Part shown: positions 53,826 to 62,478 of the stretch, in pieces
How the letters are laid out: every line of letters begins with the position of its first letter
Numbering within the stretch: the stretch's first letter is position 1
Source: Thalassococcus_A lentus
Lineage (GTDB): Bacteria; Pseudomonadota; Alphaproteobacteria; Rhodobacterales; Rhodobacteraceae
Assembly: GCF_028023555.1 (NCBI RefSeq)
Contig: NZ_JAQIOY010000004.1
Location: 1 to 64,000 of the forward strand
Direction: 5' to 3'
Length of the DNA stretch: 64,000 nucleotides
Program-made: the position numbers and the translations under genes
The notes under the pieces: generated by a model
Told to the model about the DNA's origin: nothing
The model's database searches: none
The model's input: only the letters and a program-made list of their open reading frames with translations

Positions 53826-54671
53826 TCAGCCAAACAAAACGGCTGTGGGCTGCACTTCGATTGCGAGCAGCAAAGGAACATCGGCAGGCGTGGTCAAGGA
53901 AATGGTCAACGCCAGATCAGCGCTGGCGACACCGCCATCGACGCGCTGGGAAAACGGCCACGCTACATCGTCTGACAGATTGGTTTTGTCGCGTGATGAA
54001 ACAGTCAGCTCAATGTCCAACCCTGCGCCCACCAACACATTCGTGGACAGGCTGGTCGCCGAACCACCGGGGCCAAAAACGCTGTCCCACGTGACGCCAT
54101 CCTTGTTGGGAACCCAATCCTTGTTTTTGTACGCGGATGCAAAAACCCCAGGAGTGAACCAGCCGCCTTGCCGGATGGGCATCATGGACGCATGCGCCAG
54201 CTTTACACTGAATGATTGGATCTTTGTGTTGGTCCAGTTCACGTCTTTCGGCAACAAACCAGCCCCGGAACTTGTCAGTGGTGGCTGTGACAAAGCCTGT
54301 GCCGTTGTCATATCCTGCGCATCCGATTGAAAGCTGATGGATGGGCTATTCTGAAGCGCCGTGGTGATGTCCGTTCTGTCCGGCGTATATTTTGCAATCT
54401 TGTGTTCGTCCTTGGTTAACCAGTTTTGCGGCTTGGCATAGTTTTGTTCCGCGATGTCGACCATCATGCCCGGCTGTTGCGCAGTCAGGATTTGGCCAAA
54501 CACTGTGCTGAAGTCCGTCAGGTTCTGATCATCCGGTAGCCTGTCGAATATCGAAAATAGAACGGCATCGGTTTTCGGTAGTTCTGAGAACACGGGTTTG
54601 AGTGTCTTTCCGGAAAGGCGCAGCGCATCGGCGAGGCCGTTGACCAGTAATTCCTCATATGTGGTTGTCAT
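53826..54671 (-). CDS. Unrecognised protein, paralogue A
   Basis: 281 residues from ATG 54671, with GGAGG five bases upstream. No signal peptide. It shares with the gene at 54764-55735 the core GGWFTxGxF, then a Tyr/Trp-rich stretch, W-D-x-VFGPxGSA, and a strand (LxVxxGxxIxxTVxS). Outside this core the two differ. No known family comes to mind; the mostly beta end (LALTISLTTPADVPLLLAIEV) may be a lectin- or pore-like fold, but that is a guess. Second gene of a two-gene operon behind paralogue B. Confidence 0.6.
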   Translation of the reverse strand: MTTTYEELLVNGLADALRLSGKTLKPVFSELPKTDAVLFSIFDRLPDDQNLTDFSTVFGQILTAQQPGMMVDIAEQNYAKPQNWLTKDEHKIAKYTPDRTDITTALQNSPSISFQSDAQDMTTAQALSQPPLTSSGAGLLPKDVNWTNTKIQSFSVKLAHASMMPIRQGGWFTPGVFASAYKNKDWVPNKDGVTWDSVFGPGGSATSLSTNVLVGAGLDIELTVSSRDKTNLSDDVAWPFSQRVDGGVASADLALTISLTTPADVPLLLAIEVQPTAVLFG

Positions 54672-54712
54672 GTGAGCCTCCAATCAAGACGTTCCAAGTT
54701 CTGGCAAAAGGA

Positions 54713-54744
54713 GCCGCCACACGCGGGAGAGAGCATGTGGCGGC
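54713..54744. terminator. Stem-loop between the two paralogues
   Basis: A 9-bp perfect stem (GCCGCCACA at 54713-54721, TGTGGCGGC at 54736-54744) with a 14-base loop in the 92-bp gap. No T run follows on the minus strand, so it may be an mRNA processing or attenuation element rather than a full stop, lowering paralogue A relative to B. Confidence 0.5.
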
Positions 54745-54763
54745 GAGGATCCAAGGTGGGGCC

Positions 54764-55735
54764 TTAGATCATGCGGCTGACAGAATCGCCTTGGATCGCT
54801 TCGGAGGTGGGGAGGACACCGACACCAAAGATCTGCAAGCTACCCGGCGCCTGAGTGATCGTTGTCGTGATCGACTTGTCGTCGTTGTAATGATGCGACT
54901 GCACGGCGGTCGAATGCGAAGACGATGTGTAGAACGGCCAGACATTGGTTTCCGAGCTCTTTTGGACTTCGGAGTACTGGGATTCAGAGTAGCTCGCGTA
55001 AGAGCGTACCGTGATTGTATAACCGTCAACCAAGAGGATCTGATTTGCGATCCGCTGCGCCGAACCGTTCGGGCCGAACACTTTGTCCCAGTCGGTTTGA
55101 CCTTCTTTCCAGTCGCTCGGCTTTTGATACTGGTTTGTAAAGAAGCCTTGGGTGAACCAGCCGCCGGGGCGTGTGTTCAGATAGGCGAACTTGTTAAAGT
55201 TGCCTTCGACCGTAATACGAGAGGATGACGCCATGGAGTTGAGTTCGGTGGAAACGCTGCTGGAAGATGTGCCCCAGAAACCGACGCCGGCCGAACTGCT
55301 GCTGTCTGCCCAAGAGTCAGAAATATTTGTGTCTGACGTCTCAGAGTCGAACGAGAATGTCGCGCTTGATCCGGCGTTGACCTGATTTTGCAGATCCGCG
55401 AACGAAGGAGCATAGATCGGGTCGACCGCAACATTGCCATTCACCCAATAGGCCGAGTTCATATAGTTGTTGGTCGCCAACGTGGTCAGGAAACCGGGCA
55501 CCGCATCGTTCAGCATGATCTGAACGTTGCCGTTCAGGCTGTTGACCGGGTTGCTGGTGTAAAGAACGGCGACAGACTCTGGCGGAATGCCATCCAGAAA
55601 ATTGTAGAGTCCCGACGCATTGGATTGAACGGGCAGAACACCCTGGATCATTTGGAATTGCTTGTTGCTGAGTTTGAGCGCGTCACAGAGCGTGTTGTAC
55701 ATTCCGTCAGTGGCGCTTGGCAGATTTGCAGACAT
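54764..55735 (-). CDS. Unrecognised protein, paralogue B
   Basis: 323 residues from ATG 55735, with GGGAG seven bases upstream; the longer frame to 55798 has no ribosome site. N-terminal helical half (GMYNTLCDALKLSNKQFQMI), then a Ser-rich stretch around residues 150-190 (SDSWADSSSSAG, WGTSSSSVSTE). The core shared with paralogue A follows (RPGGWFTQGFFTNQY, WDKVFGPNGSAQR, LLVDGYTITVRS). The two similar proteins suggest duplication and diversification, perhaps as subunits of one complex. Family unknown to me. It is divergent from the gene at 56171. Confidence 0.6.
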   Translation of the reverse strand: MSANLPSATDGMYNTLCDALKLSNKQFQMIQGVLPVQSNASGLYNFLDGIPPESVAVLYTSNPVNSLNGNVQIMLNDAVPGFLTTLATNNYMNSAYWVNGNVAVDPIYAPSFADLQNQVNAGSSATFSFDSETSDTNISDSWADSSSSAGVGFWGTSSSSVSTELNSMASSSRITVEGNFNKFAYLNTRPGGWFTQGFFTNQYQKPSDWKEGQTDWDKVFGPNGSAQRIANQILLVDGYTITVRSYASYSESQYSEVQKSSETNVWPFYTSSSHSTAVQSHHYNDDKSITTTITQAPGSLQIFGVGVLPTSEAIQGDSVSRMI

Positions 55736-56058
55736 GATAGTCTCCCTTGGGTTAATGAGTTTCCCGATGCCCCGTATTGGCTGCTTGGGCATCGACACTC
55801 ACAACTCTAGGTTTGATCCGTGGACCGGGTCCTTAAGGCCTTATTAAATGAAGTTAATATTCGGGGAATCTCGGTTCAGGAGCGGTGCATTCGTTGGTCT
55901 TTGCATCGGGCCAAGGGCGTCGCATTTAGCCCGAAATATCGTTTCTTTGGCTATGCTTAACGCGCCCTAAACCAATGCGGTGGTCTTTGCGCGCGGTTGG
56001 CGCAGTCCAGCATTTCTGAGCGAGGGCTTTGTCAATTTCCCGCAGAGGATAAAGGTTA

Positions 56059-56086
56059 ATTTCAGACAGATTTCATATTGATTTCA
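56059..56086 (+). promoter_or_regulatory. Three ATTTCA hexamers phased at 11 bp
   Basis: ATTTCA at 56059, 56070 and 56081, exactly 11 bp apart, in the divergent intergenic region 55736-56170. OmpR-type winged-helix regulators bind direct repeats 10-11 bp apart on one face of DNA, and the winged-helix gene at 56956 lies just downstream. The site is 85 bp upstream of the ATG at 56171. A related GTTTCA occurs at 56117. Nothing else was found in this 435-bp region. Confidence 0.5.
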
Positions 56087-56170
56087 GGTCAGCTTCTTAA
56101 CCTGCCGTTAATGCTGGTTTCAGGCGGGCAGACGCTCCGCTGCCCAAGCCTAAGAGAGCGCCGCACCAAC

Positions 56171-56809
56171 ATGCAAAGCAGGACCGTTACAGATATTGAG
56201 ATGTATCCGTATTATCCCGGCATCACGACTGAGGTGGCCCCGATAGTTGTTCAAGGGAAAGGCACGCTGGTCACCAGCTCTATCCTCGGACAGCAAATAT
56301 ATCGCCTTGATCTGATCGACGGAATACTTGCGGAGGCGGTCCGCGTTGGTGCGGCGTTCAGCTGGGTTGGCCGGGATGAGGCGGGCGCGCGCATTTCCTC
56401 ACATTGGCTGTATTGTACGGCGTCCGGGGCCAAACCTGCCTTTGGGGCAATATGTGACTGGTCTCGTCAGGGGGCGACCTTTCCCTTGATGAGCGATGCC
56501 AAGGCCGAATTGATCTATTTGGAAGAACTGGCCGATATTTCCGCGTCCCTACCAACCCCCAGCGCGCCCTATGCACAGTCTCAGGCCCGGCTTGGTAAAA
56601 AGGGCTGGTTGGTCATGACAGCCATGACAATGCCGGGTTTTATGGGGATGCTGATCGAAGATCCGACACTTCCTTTGAGCTGCGCTGTGGGTACCTCTGA
56701 GATTTCAATTTCGGCGACATCGGCACGCACATTGCAGACCGTTGGATTGTCCAACCTTTATTGCGCGCGCATCGACACGTCTGCCCTGTTCTTGCAGGGG
56801 AGTGCGTGA
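56171..56809 (+). CDS. Unrecognised protein of the 54-64 kb block
   Basis: 212 residues from ATG 56171; longer frames upstream run through the phased repeats and look non-coding. Mixed alpha/beta, no signal peptide, two Cys-Trp pairs (YCTASG, CDWSRQG). The start MYPYYPGIT and the segment GKGTLVTSSILGQQIYRLDL are distinctive but match no family I know. It ends in TGATG with a possible start of the next gene. Low confidence on role. Confidence 0.5.
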   Translation: MQSRTVTDIEMYPYYPGITTEVAPIVVQGKGTLVTSSILGQQIYRLDLIDGILAEAVRVGAAFSWVGRDEAGARISSHWLYCTASGAKPAFGAICDWSRQGATFPLMSDAKAELIYLEELADISASLPTPSAPYAQSQARLGKKGWLVMTAMTMPGFMGMLIEDPTLPLSCAVGTSEISISATSARTLQTVGLSNLYCARIDTSALFLQGSA

Positions 56810-56955
56810 TGTTAAGATTGGTTAACAATCCTATGGACAGGGGACACGTTTTACGCGAACCTTACGTAACGTCCGCAACTATTTGTGGGCGAAAAACGGG
56901 GGGAGGGCGTCGGCCCGGGTATTCGACAGTCTCCGCAGTCCAGGGATTGATCGCC

Positions 56956-58635
56956 ATGCCGAGCGATGAAAGCGCCACGCCGGGCACGGCGAACCAGCAA
57001 GGCCAGCCTAATCGGCCCGCCTATGTCAGGTTCGGAGACGTGGTTTATGGGGCCGGAACCGGCCAACTGACGTCCTCGGAAGGTCAGCATACCTACCTCA
57101 GGGCCCAGTCTGCGCTGGTCCTAGATATTCTTGTGGAACAGCTGGGCCAGTTGGTTCCCAAAGACGACCTGATCCAAAGAGTCTGGCCCGATATCATCGT
57201 GACCGATGCGAGTTTGACCCAATGCATCCGGGATATCCGTTTGGCGCTGGGCGACACGGACCGAAAAATCCTGATGACGGTTCCAAAGCAGGGCTTCCGT
57301 CTGTTTGGTGCTTTGTTGCCTCAGGATCAGGCCGCCGAATTCTGGGCCGAAGTCGATCTGAAGATCCCTTTGCCCACGGTTCCTGCCAGAGCCGCCGGTG
57401 CGGGTGCCGAGCCGGGGAAAATCGTTCCAAAACTGGATCCGCGTGACGTCCTTCCGACACTGGCTGTGCTTCCGTTCAAAGGGATTGCGACCCAAACCGT
57501 GGATGTATTCGGCTTCTTTCTGGCTGACGAAGTCTCCAGATTGCTCAGTTTGGGCAACGATGTGAATGTGATTTCGCGCATGTCGACCGGAACGCTTGGG
57601 GGTGAGCCGCTTGCGCTTTCCGACGTCCACAGCAAGTTAAACGCTGATTTTGTATTGTCTGGATTTCTTGCGCCGCATGGTGATCAGGTTGCCGTTTCTC
57701 TGGAATTTGCCGAAACGGAAACTGGCTATGTGCTCTGGGCTGAACGGATGCAGATTCCGTTTGATCCGATCAACCCATCCACCGAAGGGCTTGATCTGGT
57801 GGCAGCCAACATCAGGCGTGCGATCATGGCCAACGAAGTGCGCCGGGTTCATTCCCGTCCAATCGGTGATCTGAAGCTTTTCAGTATCCTGCACGGGGCT
57901 GTTGGTTTGATGCACCGGCTGTCGCCGGATGATTTCCGGCGGGCCAAGGGCTATCTGGAGTTGCTTCATGAAAAAGTGCCACAGCACCCGGCGCCCTTGG
58001 CATGGATGGCGCGTTGGCATGCTCTGAACGCGGTGCAGGGCTGGGCGCATGATCCAAGGCGCGAATCCGAAGCGGCGCTGGAACATACGGCGCGTGCGCT
58101 TGACCTTGATCCCAACCATACCCTTGCGCTGGTCTGTGAAGGGCAGGTCCTGGTGCATTTGTCTCAGGATCTGGATGCCGCAGAAGAACGCTATGATCAG
58201 GCCCTGAAAAACAATCCCAACGATGCAAATGGTCGAAGCCTGCGCGGCATGTTGCGCGGCTTTACGGACCGCGGTTCCGATGCCAAGCGCGATACGGAAC
58301 GCGCCTTGCATCTGACACCGCTCGATCCCCACCGTTTCATGTATCTGACACTGGCTGCAGGTGCGTGCCTCGCGGATGAAGATTATGAACGCGCGCTCGC
58401 TTTGACCAAGGAATCTCTGCGCCTCAACCGGGCGCATATGTCTGCGCGCCGCATGCTGCCCGTGGCCTATCTGGGAACGGGCAAAGAGAAAGCGGCGCAA
58501 AAGGCCGCCGAAGAACTGCTGACACTGCAACCAGATTTTCGAGTGAGCGATTGGCTTCGCTCTTCACCAAGTGCGGATTTCAAAAACGGAATGCGATTTG
58601 CCGAAATGCTCACCTCGTTGGGCGTTCCGGACTAA
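56956..58635 (+). CDS. Winged-helix (OmpR/CadC type) regulator with TPR domain
   Basis: 559 residues from ATG 56956, AGGGA upstream. An alternative ATG at 56809 overlaps the previous stop (TGATG) and has a good GGGGAG, adding 49 residues without similarity. Winged helix from about 20-125: LRAQSALVLDILVEQLGQLVPKDDLIQRVWPDIIVTDASLTQCIRDIRLALGD, ending VPKQGFRLF. No transmembrane helix, unlike CadC; more like the HilA type with a TolB-like segment (VLPFKGIATQTVDVFGFFLADEVSRLL). C-terminal TPRs from about 290 (ALDLDPNHTLALVCEGQVLVHL, ALKNNPNDANGRSLRG). It probably governs this block. Confidence 0.8.
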   Translation: MPSDESATPGTANQQGQPNRPAYVRFGDVVYGAGTGQLTSSEGQHTYLRAQSALVLDILVEQLGQLVPKDDLIQRVWPDIIVTDASLTQCIRDIRLALGDTDRKILMTVPKQGFRLFGALLPQDQAAEFWAEVDLKIPLPTVPARAAGAGAEPGKIVPKLDPRDVLPTLAVLPFKGIATQTVDVFGFFLADEVSRLLSLGNDVNVISRMSTGTLGGEPLALSDVHSKLNADFVLSGFLAPHGDQVAVSLEFAETETGYVLWAERMQIPFDPINPSTEGLDLVAANIRRAIMANEVRRVHSRPIGDLKLFSILHGAVGLMHRLSPDDFRRAKGYLELLHEKVPQHPAPLAWMARWHALNAVQGWAHDPRRESEAALEHTARALDLDPNHTLALVCEGQVLVHLSQDLDAAEERYDQALKNNPNDANGRSLRGMLRGFTDRGSDAKRDTERALHLTPLDPHRFMYLTLAAGACLADEDYERALALTKESLRLNRAHMSARRMLPVAYLGTGKEKAAQKAAEELLTLQPDFRVSDWLRSSPSADFKNGMRFAEMLTSLGVPD

Positions 58636-58651
58636 AAAAGGGGAAAATACC

Positions 58652-59821
58652 ATGTCCAATCCAGAGAGTGCCTACAGCGCCTACAGTGCTTATAGCGCGT
58701 ACAGTGCCTACAGCGCGTATAGCGCCTACAGTGCCTATAGCGCCTACAGTGCCTATGGCCGGGAAAGCCCGGTTGACGCGCTTGCCCTGATGACGAACCG
58801 GGATGGAATTGTCGGCGCCAGATTGGAAAACCTGACCCCACCCCTCAAGGCGCTAGCCGATGATCCCAATACACTCAAACGCTTGTCACCGGATGTCCAA
58901 ACGGCCCTCTATGTGTCCGAACTGGCACCAACCGTGGATGTGTCGGCAAACCCCGCAGGTCCGTCACCGGAAGTGACGGTTTGGCGGCGCAATGGCCTGA
59001 ACGTTAAGAACGGGAACACAAATTTCGTTGAAATGATGAATATGACTGCGCCGAGCATGGACCAGCTGGTCGATCAAATGCGCTTTCTTTCGGGTTATTC
59101 GCAAATTCGCGGGGATCGTGCTGCTGAGATACTTGGCCAGCTCTCTCTGCCGATCCCGTTCTTTGCGACCATCGGATATATGGATCCGTCGCGAACGCCG
59201 CGGACGCTTGAGTTGCTGAATGCGATCACCACGTTTTCGTTCACGGTTATTCAGCGCACGAAATTTGCCCTCGCGGTCAAACGTCCGATCGAGTTTTCGC
59301 CGCAGGTTCAACCGATGATCCCAACGCCAACGCATGCGTCATTGCCCAGCGGTCATGCGACCGAAGCCTTCCTGATTGCGCGGGTGCTTTGGAAACTTCT
59401 GCGCGAGAGCGGTGCGCAGCAGTATGAGGATCATGCCTACTGGGGCGATATGCTGATGCGGCAGGCCGCTCGTGTTGCGATCAACCGAACCGTCGCTGGC
59501 GTGCATTTCCCGGTGGATAGCGTTGCCGGGGCCGCACTGGGCCTGACACTGGCGGAACACGTCCATTCTGTTGCGAAAGGTGGCAAGTGGTCTTCGTGCG
59601 TATTCGATGGGTCCCAGTATAATTCCGAAACCGATTTTGAATGGTTCAGGCTCTACGGTCCGGAAAAGGACAAGATGCGCAAAACCTTCCAAAGCGGTGG
59701 GGCGAAATGGGGTGGCTCTGAACAACACGAAGGCTCGTCCGGTATTCCGGCACCCATGTTGAACTGGCTTTGGAAGCAGGCCGTGGCGGAATGGTGCGAA
59801 GTTCCGGCGATCAAGGATTGA
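58652..59821 (+). CDS. PAP2/vanadium-haloperoxidase-fold protein with Ser-Ala-Tyr repeats
   Basis: 389 residues; ATG 58652 preceded by GGGGAAA. Residues 6-35 are ten perfect Ser-Ala-Tyr repeats. The rest has the full phosphatase/haloperoxidase signature: K204-x6-R211P, PSGH at 232-235 (SLPSGHATEAF), and R279-x5-H285-x3-D289 (NRTVAGVHFPVDS). H285 is the nucleophile in phosphatases and the vanadate ligand in haloperoxidases. No signal peptide or obvious membrane helix, so a soluble haloperoxidase-like or acid-phosphatase-like enzyme is more likely than a lipid phosphatase. Starts 16 bp after the regulator; the subtilisin gene starts 12 bp later. A Tyr-rich repeat next to an oxidative or phosphatase fold is unusual. 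Confidence 0.75.
   Translation: MSNPESAYSAYSAYSAYSAYSAYSAYSAYSAYSAYGRESPVDALALMTNRDGIVGARLENLTPPLKALADDPNTLKRLSPDVQTALYVSELAPTVDVSANPAGPSPEVTVWRRNGLNVKNGNTNFVEMMNMTAPSMDQLVDQMRFLSGYSQIRGDRAAEILGQLSLPIPFFATIGYMDPSRTPRTLELLNAITTFSFTVIQRTKFALAVKRPIEFSPQVQPMIPTPTHASLPSGHATEAFLIARVLWKLLRESGAQQYEDHAYWGDMLMRQAARVAINRTVAGVHFPVDSVAGAALGLTLAEHVHSVAKGGKWSSCVFDGSQYNSETDFEWFRLYGPEKDKMRKTFQSGGAKWGGSEQHEGSSGIPAPMLNWLWKQAVAEWCEVPAIKD
58667..58756 (+). repeat. Ten-unit 9-bp repeat encoding Ser-Ala-Tyr
   Basis: Each unit encodes SAY, but codons vary (AGT/AGC, GCC/GCG/GCT, TAC/TAT) from unit to unit. The protein repeat is perfect while DNA varies, which points to selection on the peptide and not recent slippage. 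Confidence 0.9.
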
Positions 59822-59833
59822 TTGGGGATCGTC

Positions 59834-61927
59834 ATGTTGGATTCCGACACCGCAACTTCGGGCAATGCGCCAGGCGTTCTGAGCCAGGTCGCCGATTTTC
59901 GGCTGACCCGGTTCAGTCACAAGAACAACGCTGACCAGTGGTGGTCTGTATTGGTGGAAATCGAAGGATCAATCGACGCATTCATCGCAAACGCGATAGA
60001 GCAAGGGCAGGGGACGACTGCGCCGAATTTGAAGCCGATCCCTGTGGACCAAGTGACGTTTGTCGTCCCGGTCGCCTATGACGCAGCAGATCGCGCGGTA
60101 GATCATAGACTACAGCCCGTCTCCATCTTTGCGCGGCAGTCCTTTCTGAGCCTGCTGAACCAGCAGCCACTTGCTGGTCACAGTGCAAACCAATGGAATG
60201 TGCAATCGCTCGTTCTGGGGGGGCTGGTGGATCCGGTCGTGCTTGATTTGGATGCAGATTGGCCCGATACGACACCGCACCCGCCCCTGTCCAAAGGCGC
60301 GACGGTTATGGCCGTGATTGATGACGGCATTGCAATCGGGCACGATTTGTTTCGCGATGGCGAGACTTCGAGCCGGGTCAGATTTGCGGCGTTTCTGGAA
60401 TCTGTTCCGTTTCGAAAAGATTCCAAGACGACAGTCGGCCGTACTCTGAACAAAGAGGCAGTCGACGCACTATTGGAAAAATGCACACGGCAGGGGCTAT
60501 TGGATGAGGATACGTTCTATAGTCGAACGGGTCAGATCGATTTCCCAAAACAGATTTTTTCAACTGTTGCTCTGAGATCTTCGCATGGCAGTCACGTCAT
60601 GGCTTTGGCCGCTGGGCAGATGTTGGATGACGCAGAAGACGAACGTCCCATCATTTGCGCTGCGCTACCTTCTCGTCTGGTTGAAGACACCTCCGGGGTT
60701 GATCTTTTGCCGAGCTTTTACCTTGGCTTCCAGATGCTGACCAAGGAAGCGCGCCGGTTTTGTGAAGCCTCTGGAGCTTTGGCGAAAGTCATCTTTAATC
60801 TGTCCTACGGCAATTCGGGCGGACCGCATGATGGCACGGGTTTGTTTGCCCGATTGTTCGAGCACTATTTTGGTGCAGAGGCCGTGGTGAACGGTGATCC
60901 TCAACGTGCTTGGCTGATGCTTCCCGGGGGAAATGCCAATCTGGCGCAGCTTCATGGCGTTCTGGAGCCTGGTGTGGAACTGGCGCAATTCGACCTTTCG
61001 GTTTTGCCGGATGATCGGACTGGAAACGCGGTGCAAATCTGGATGCCTTTTGAAGGGGCTGACCCGGCCAAGGCTACCGTCGTGGTCTGGTCGCCTGATG
61101 GAAAGAGCCATCAAGTGACGACGTCAGGACCGGACCAGAGCCACTGCTTTGTGAATGAACAGGATTTTGAGATCGCGCGCTTGTCTTTTTCCGGACCGCA
61201 AGGCGAAACAAAGCGCGGGTTGGTTCAACTGTTGATCAATCCAACGGCCAGCCACGACAGGAAAGAGCCGCTGGCTCCTTCCGGGATCTGGCAAATTGAA
61301 GTGACCCGCGAAGCGGATGCCCCACATGCTATCGAGCTGTGGGTGCGCCGCGATGAAACGATACCGGGGCTGAAACCTGGTGGGAAACAAGCCTATTTCG
61401 ACAATCCCGGATATGAACGGTTTGGCAAATACGGCGAGCCGTTGCGCGTCGATCCACCCGGTTCGGATTGCCCCGTAAAACGGGCGGGTACCCTAAGCGG
61501 GTTTGCCTGTGGTCAGTCTCCGGTGGTGGTCGCTGCTTATGTTGCCAAAACCGAGGACTTGGCACCCTATTCGGCGTCTGGCCCGTGCAATCAGCCGTCA
61601 TCGCCTGCCGGATCAGACAGAGAGGGTCCTGACCTTGCAGCCAAGGGCGACGAGAGCGATGTCGTTCGCGGGGTTCTGAGTGCGGGATCACGCAGTGGAA
61701 CGCTTGTGCGTCGCTCCGGAACCAGCGTCGCTGCGCCGCGCATGGCGCGGGCGGCGGCTGTTGCAATCCACGATTTCGATGGCTCAGGTCGTGAATGGGC
61801 GCAAGCGCCGACAGCGTCGACACCGGGCATGGAGAAACTGAACCCTGGAGCGCCGAAGACGCCGCAACAATCGGGGTCAGGTGCGTATAGCTATCCTGTG
61901 GAAGCGCGCTGGATCTATGGCAAGTAG
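59834..61927 (+). CDS. Subtilisin-like (S8) serine peptidase
   Basis: 697 residues from ATG 59834 (a TTG 12 bp upstream is possible). The catalytic triad is visible: D163 in VMAVIDDGIAIGHD, H251 in SSHGSHVMALAAG, S631 in RSGTSVAAP, with oxyanion Asn in IFNLSYGNSGG. A roughly 280-residue insert between Asn and Ser is beta-rich (WMPFEGADPAKATVVVWSPDG). No signal peptide or clear propeptide, so it may act inside the cell or leave by a non-Sec route. It follows the SAY-repeat gene by 12 bp, so co-transcription is likely. Confidence 0.85.
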   Translation: MLDSDTATSGNAPGVLSQVADFRLTRFSHKNNADQWWSVLVEIEGSIDAFIANAIEQGQGTTAPNLKPIPVDQVTFVVPVAYDAADRAVDHRLQPVSIFARQSFLSLLNQQPLAGHSANQWNVQSLVLGGLVDPVVLDLDADWPDTTPHPPLSKGATVMAVIDDGIAIGHDLFRDGETSSRVRFAAFLESVPFRKDSKTTVGRTLNKEAVDALLEKCTRQGLLDEDTFYSRTGQIDFPKQIFSTVALRSSHGSHVMALAAGQMLDDAEDERPIICAALPSRLVEDTSGVDLLPSFYLGFQMLTKEARRFCEASGALAKVIFNLSYGNSGGPHDGTGLFARLFEHYFGAEAVVNGDPQRAWLMLPGGNANLAQLHGVLEPGVELAQFDLSVLPDDRTGNAVQIWMPFEGADPAKATVVVWSPDGKSHQVTTSGPDQSHCFVNEQDFEIARLSFSGPQGETKRGLVQLLINPTASHDRKEPLAPSGIWQIEVTREADAPHAIELWVRRDETIPGLKPGGKQAYFDNPGYERFGKYGEPLRVDPPGSDCPVKRAGTLSGFACGQSPVVVAAYVAKTEDLAPYSASGPCNQPSSPAGSDREGPDLAAKGDESDVVRGVLSAGSRSGTLVRRSGTSVAAPRMARAAAVAIHDFDGSGREWAQAPTASTPGMEKLNPGAPKTPQQSGSGAYSYPVEARWIYGK

Positions 61928-61946
61928 CTTAGCGCGGCGGATCATT

Positions 61947-61978
61947 AGCAACGCGGGCCGTCTCGTGCCTGCGTTGCT
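61947..61978. terminator. Stem-loop after the subtilisin gene
   Basis: 11-bp stem with one G-T pair (AGCAACGCGGG, CCTGCGTTGCT) and a 10-base loop, 19 bp after the stop. No T run. Probable transcription end of the 56171-61927 unit. The rest of 61979-62127 holds nothing I recognise. Confidence 0.5.
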
Positions 61979-62127
61979 GCCGTGACACCCAAATTTGTGT
62001 GCGAATTCCAATCAAGCAAGTGTTTTTCCACCGTAAATCACGTTTGGATTGGCCTCGGGATCACGCTGGGTTCACGAGGGCGCCGTAAACTGAAGCTCCA
62101 GGCACGAGAATCGAAATGGAGTAGGCG

Positions 62128-62478
62128 TTGGCAGATTTTCACGACGAGATGCTGGCAATTGCCAATGGATACATAGCACATTTGAAGGACGCTCTGGACC
62201 TCCCAGTCGCAGGAAACGCAGACGCAAATGACGTTCAGCGGAAAGTGTTGCGTGACTTGAACGCGTTCCGGACGCAGGAGTTTCCACCGCTTTGTTCTCA
62301 ACCCAAAGGACGGGATCGGGACAAGATCGCCTTGGCGCGCACCCACCAGCTCTGGGGCATCCTGCAAGAGGCGGAAGCCGATTTTAATGCGTTGCTTTCG
62401 ACAGGGGATCTGATTGGAAAAGCGCGCCGTTTTTCTGATCTTGCAGCGCGCTATTCCGAAGTTCGGCGTTTACCGTAG
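62128..62478 (+). CDS. Small hypothetical protein between the two subtilisins
   Basis: 116 residues from TTG 62128, GGAG 7 bases upstream. All-helical, charged, no signal peptide; one Cys (PPLCSQ). The pattern ARTHQLWGILQEAEADFNALLS is distinctive. It ends immediately before the stop of the opposing peptidase gene. No family recognised; a partner or inhibitor of a neighbouring peptidase is possible but only guessed. Confidence 0.5.
   Translation: MADFHDEMLAIANGYIAHLKDALDLPVAGNADANDVQRKVLRDLNAFRTQEFPPLCSQPKGRDRDKIALARTHQLWGILQEAEADFNALLSTGDLIGKARRFSDLAARYSEVRRLP

Noticed and set aside
58667..58756. CRISPR-like or minisatellite repeat
   Set aside because: Nine-base units without spacers, in frame, coding for a perfect SAY peptide repeat with varying codons.
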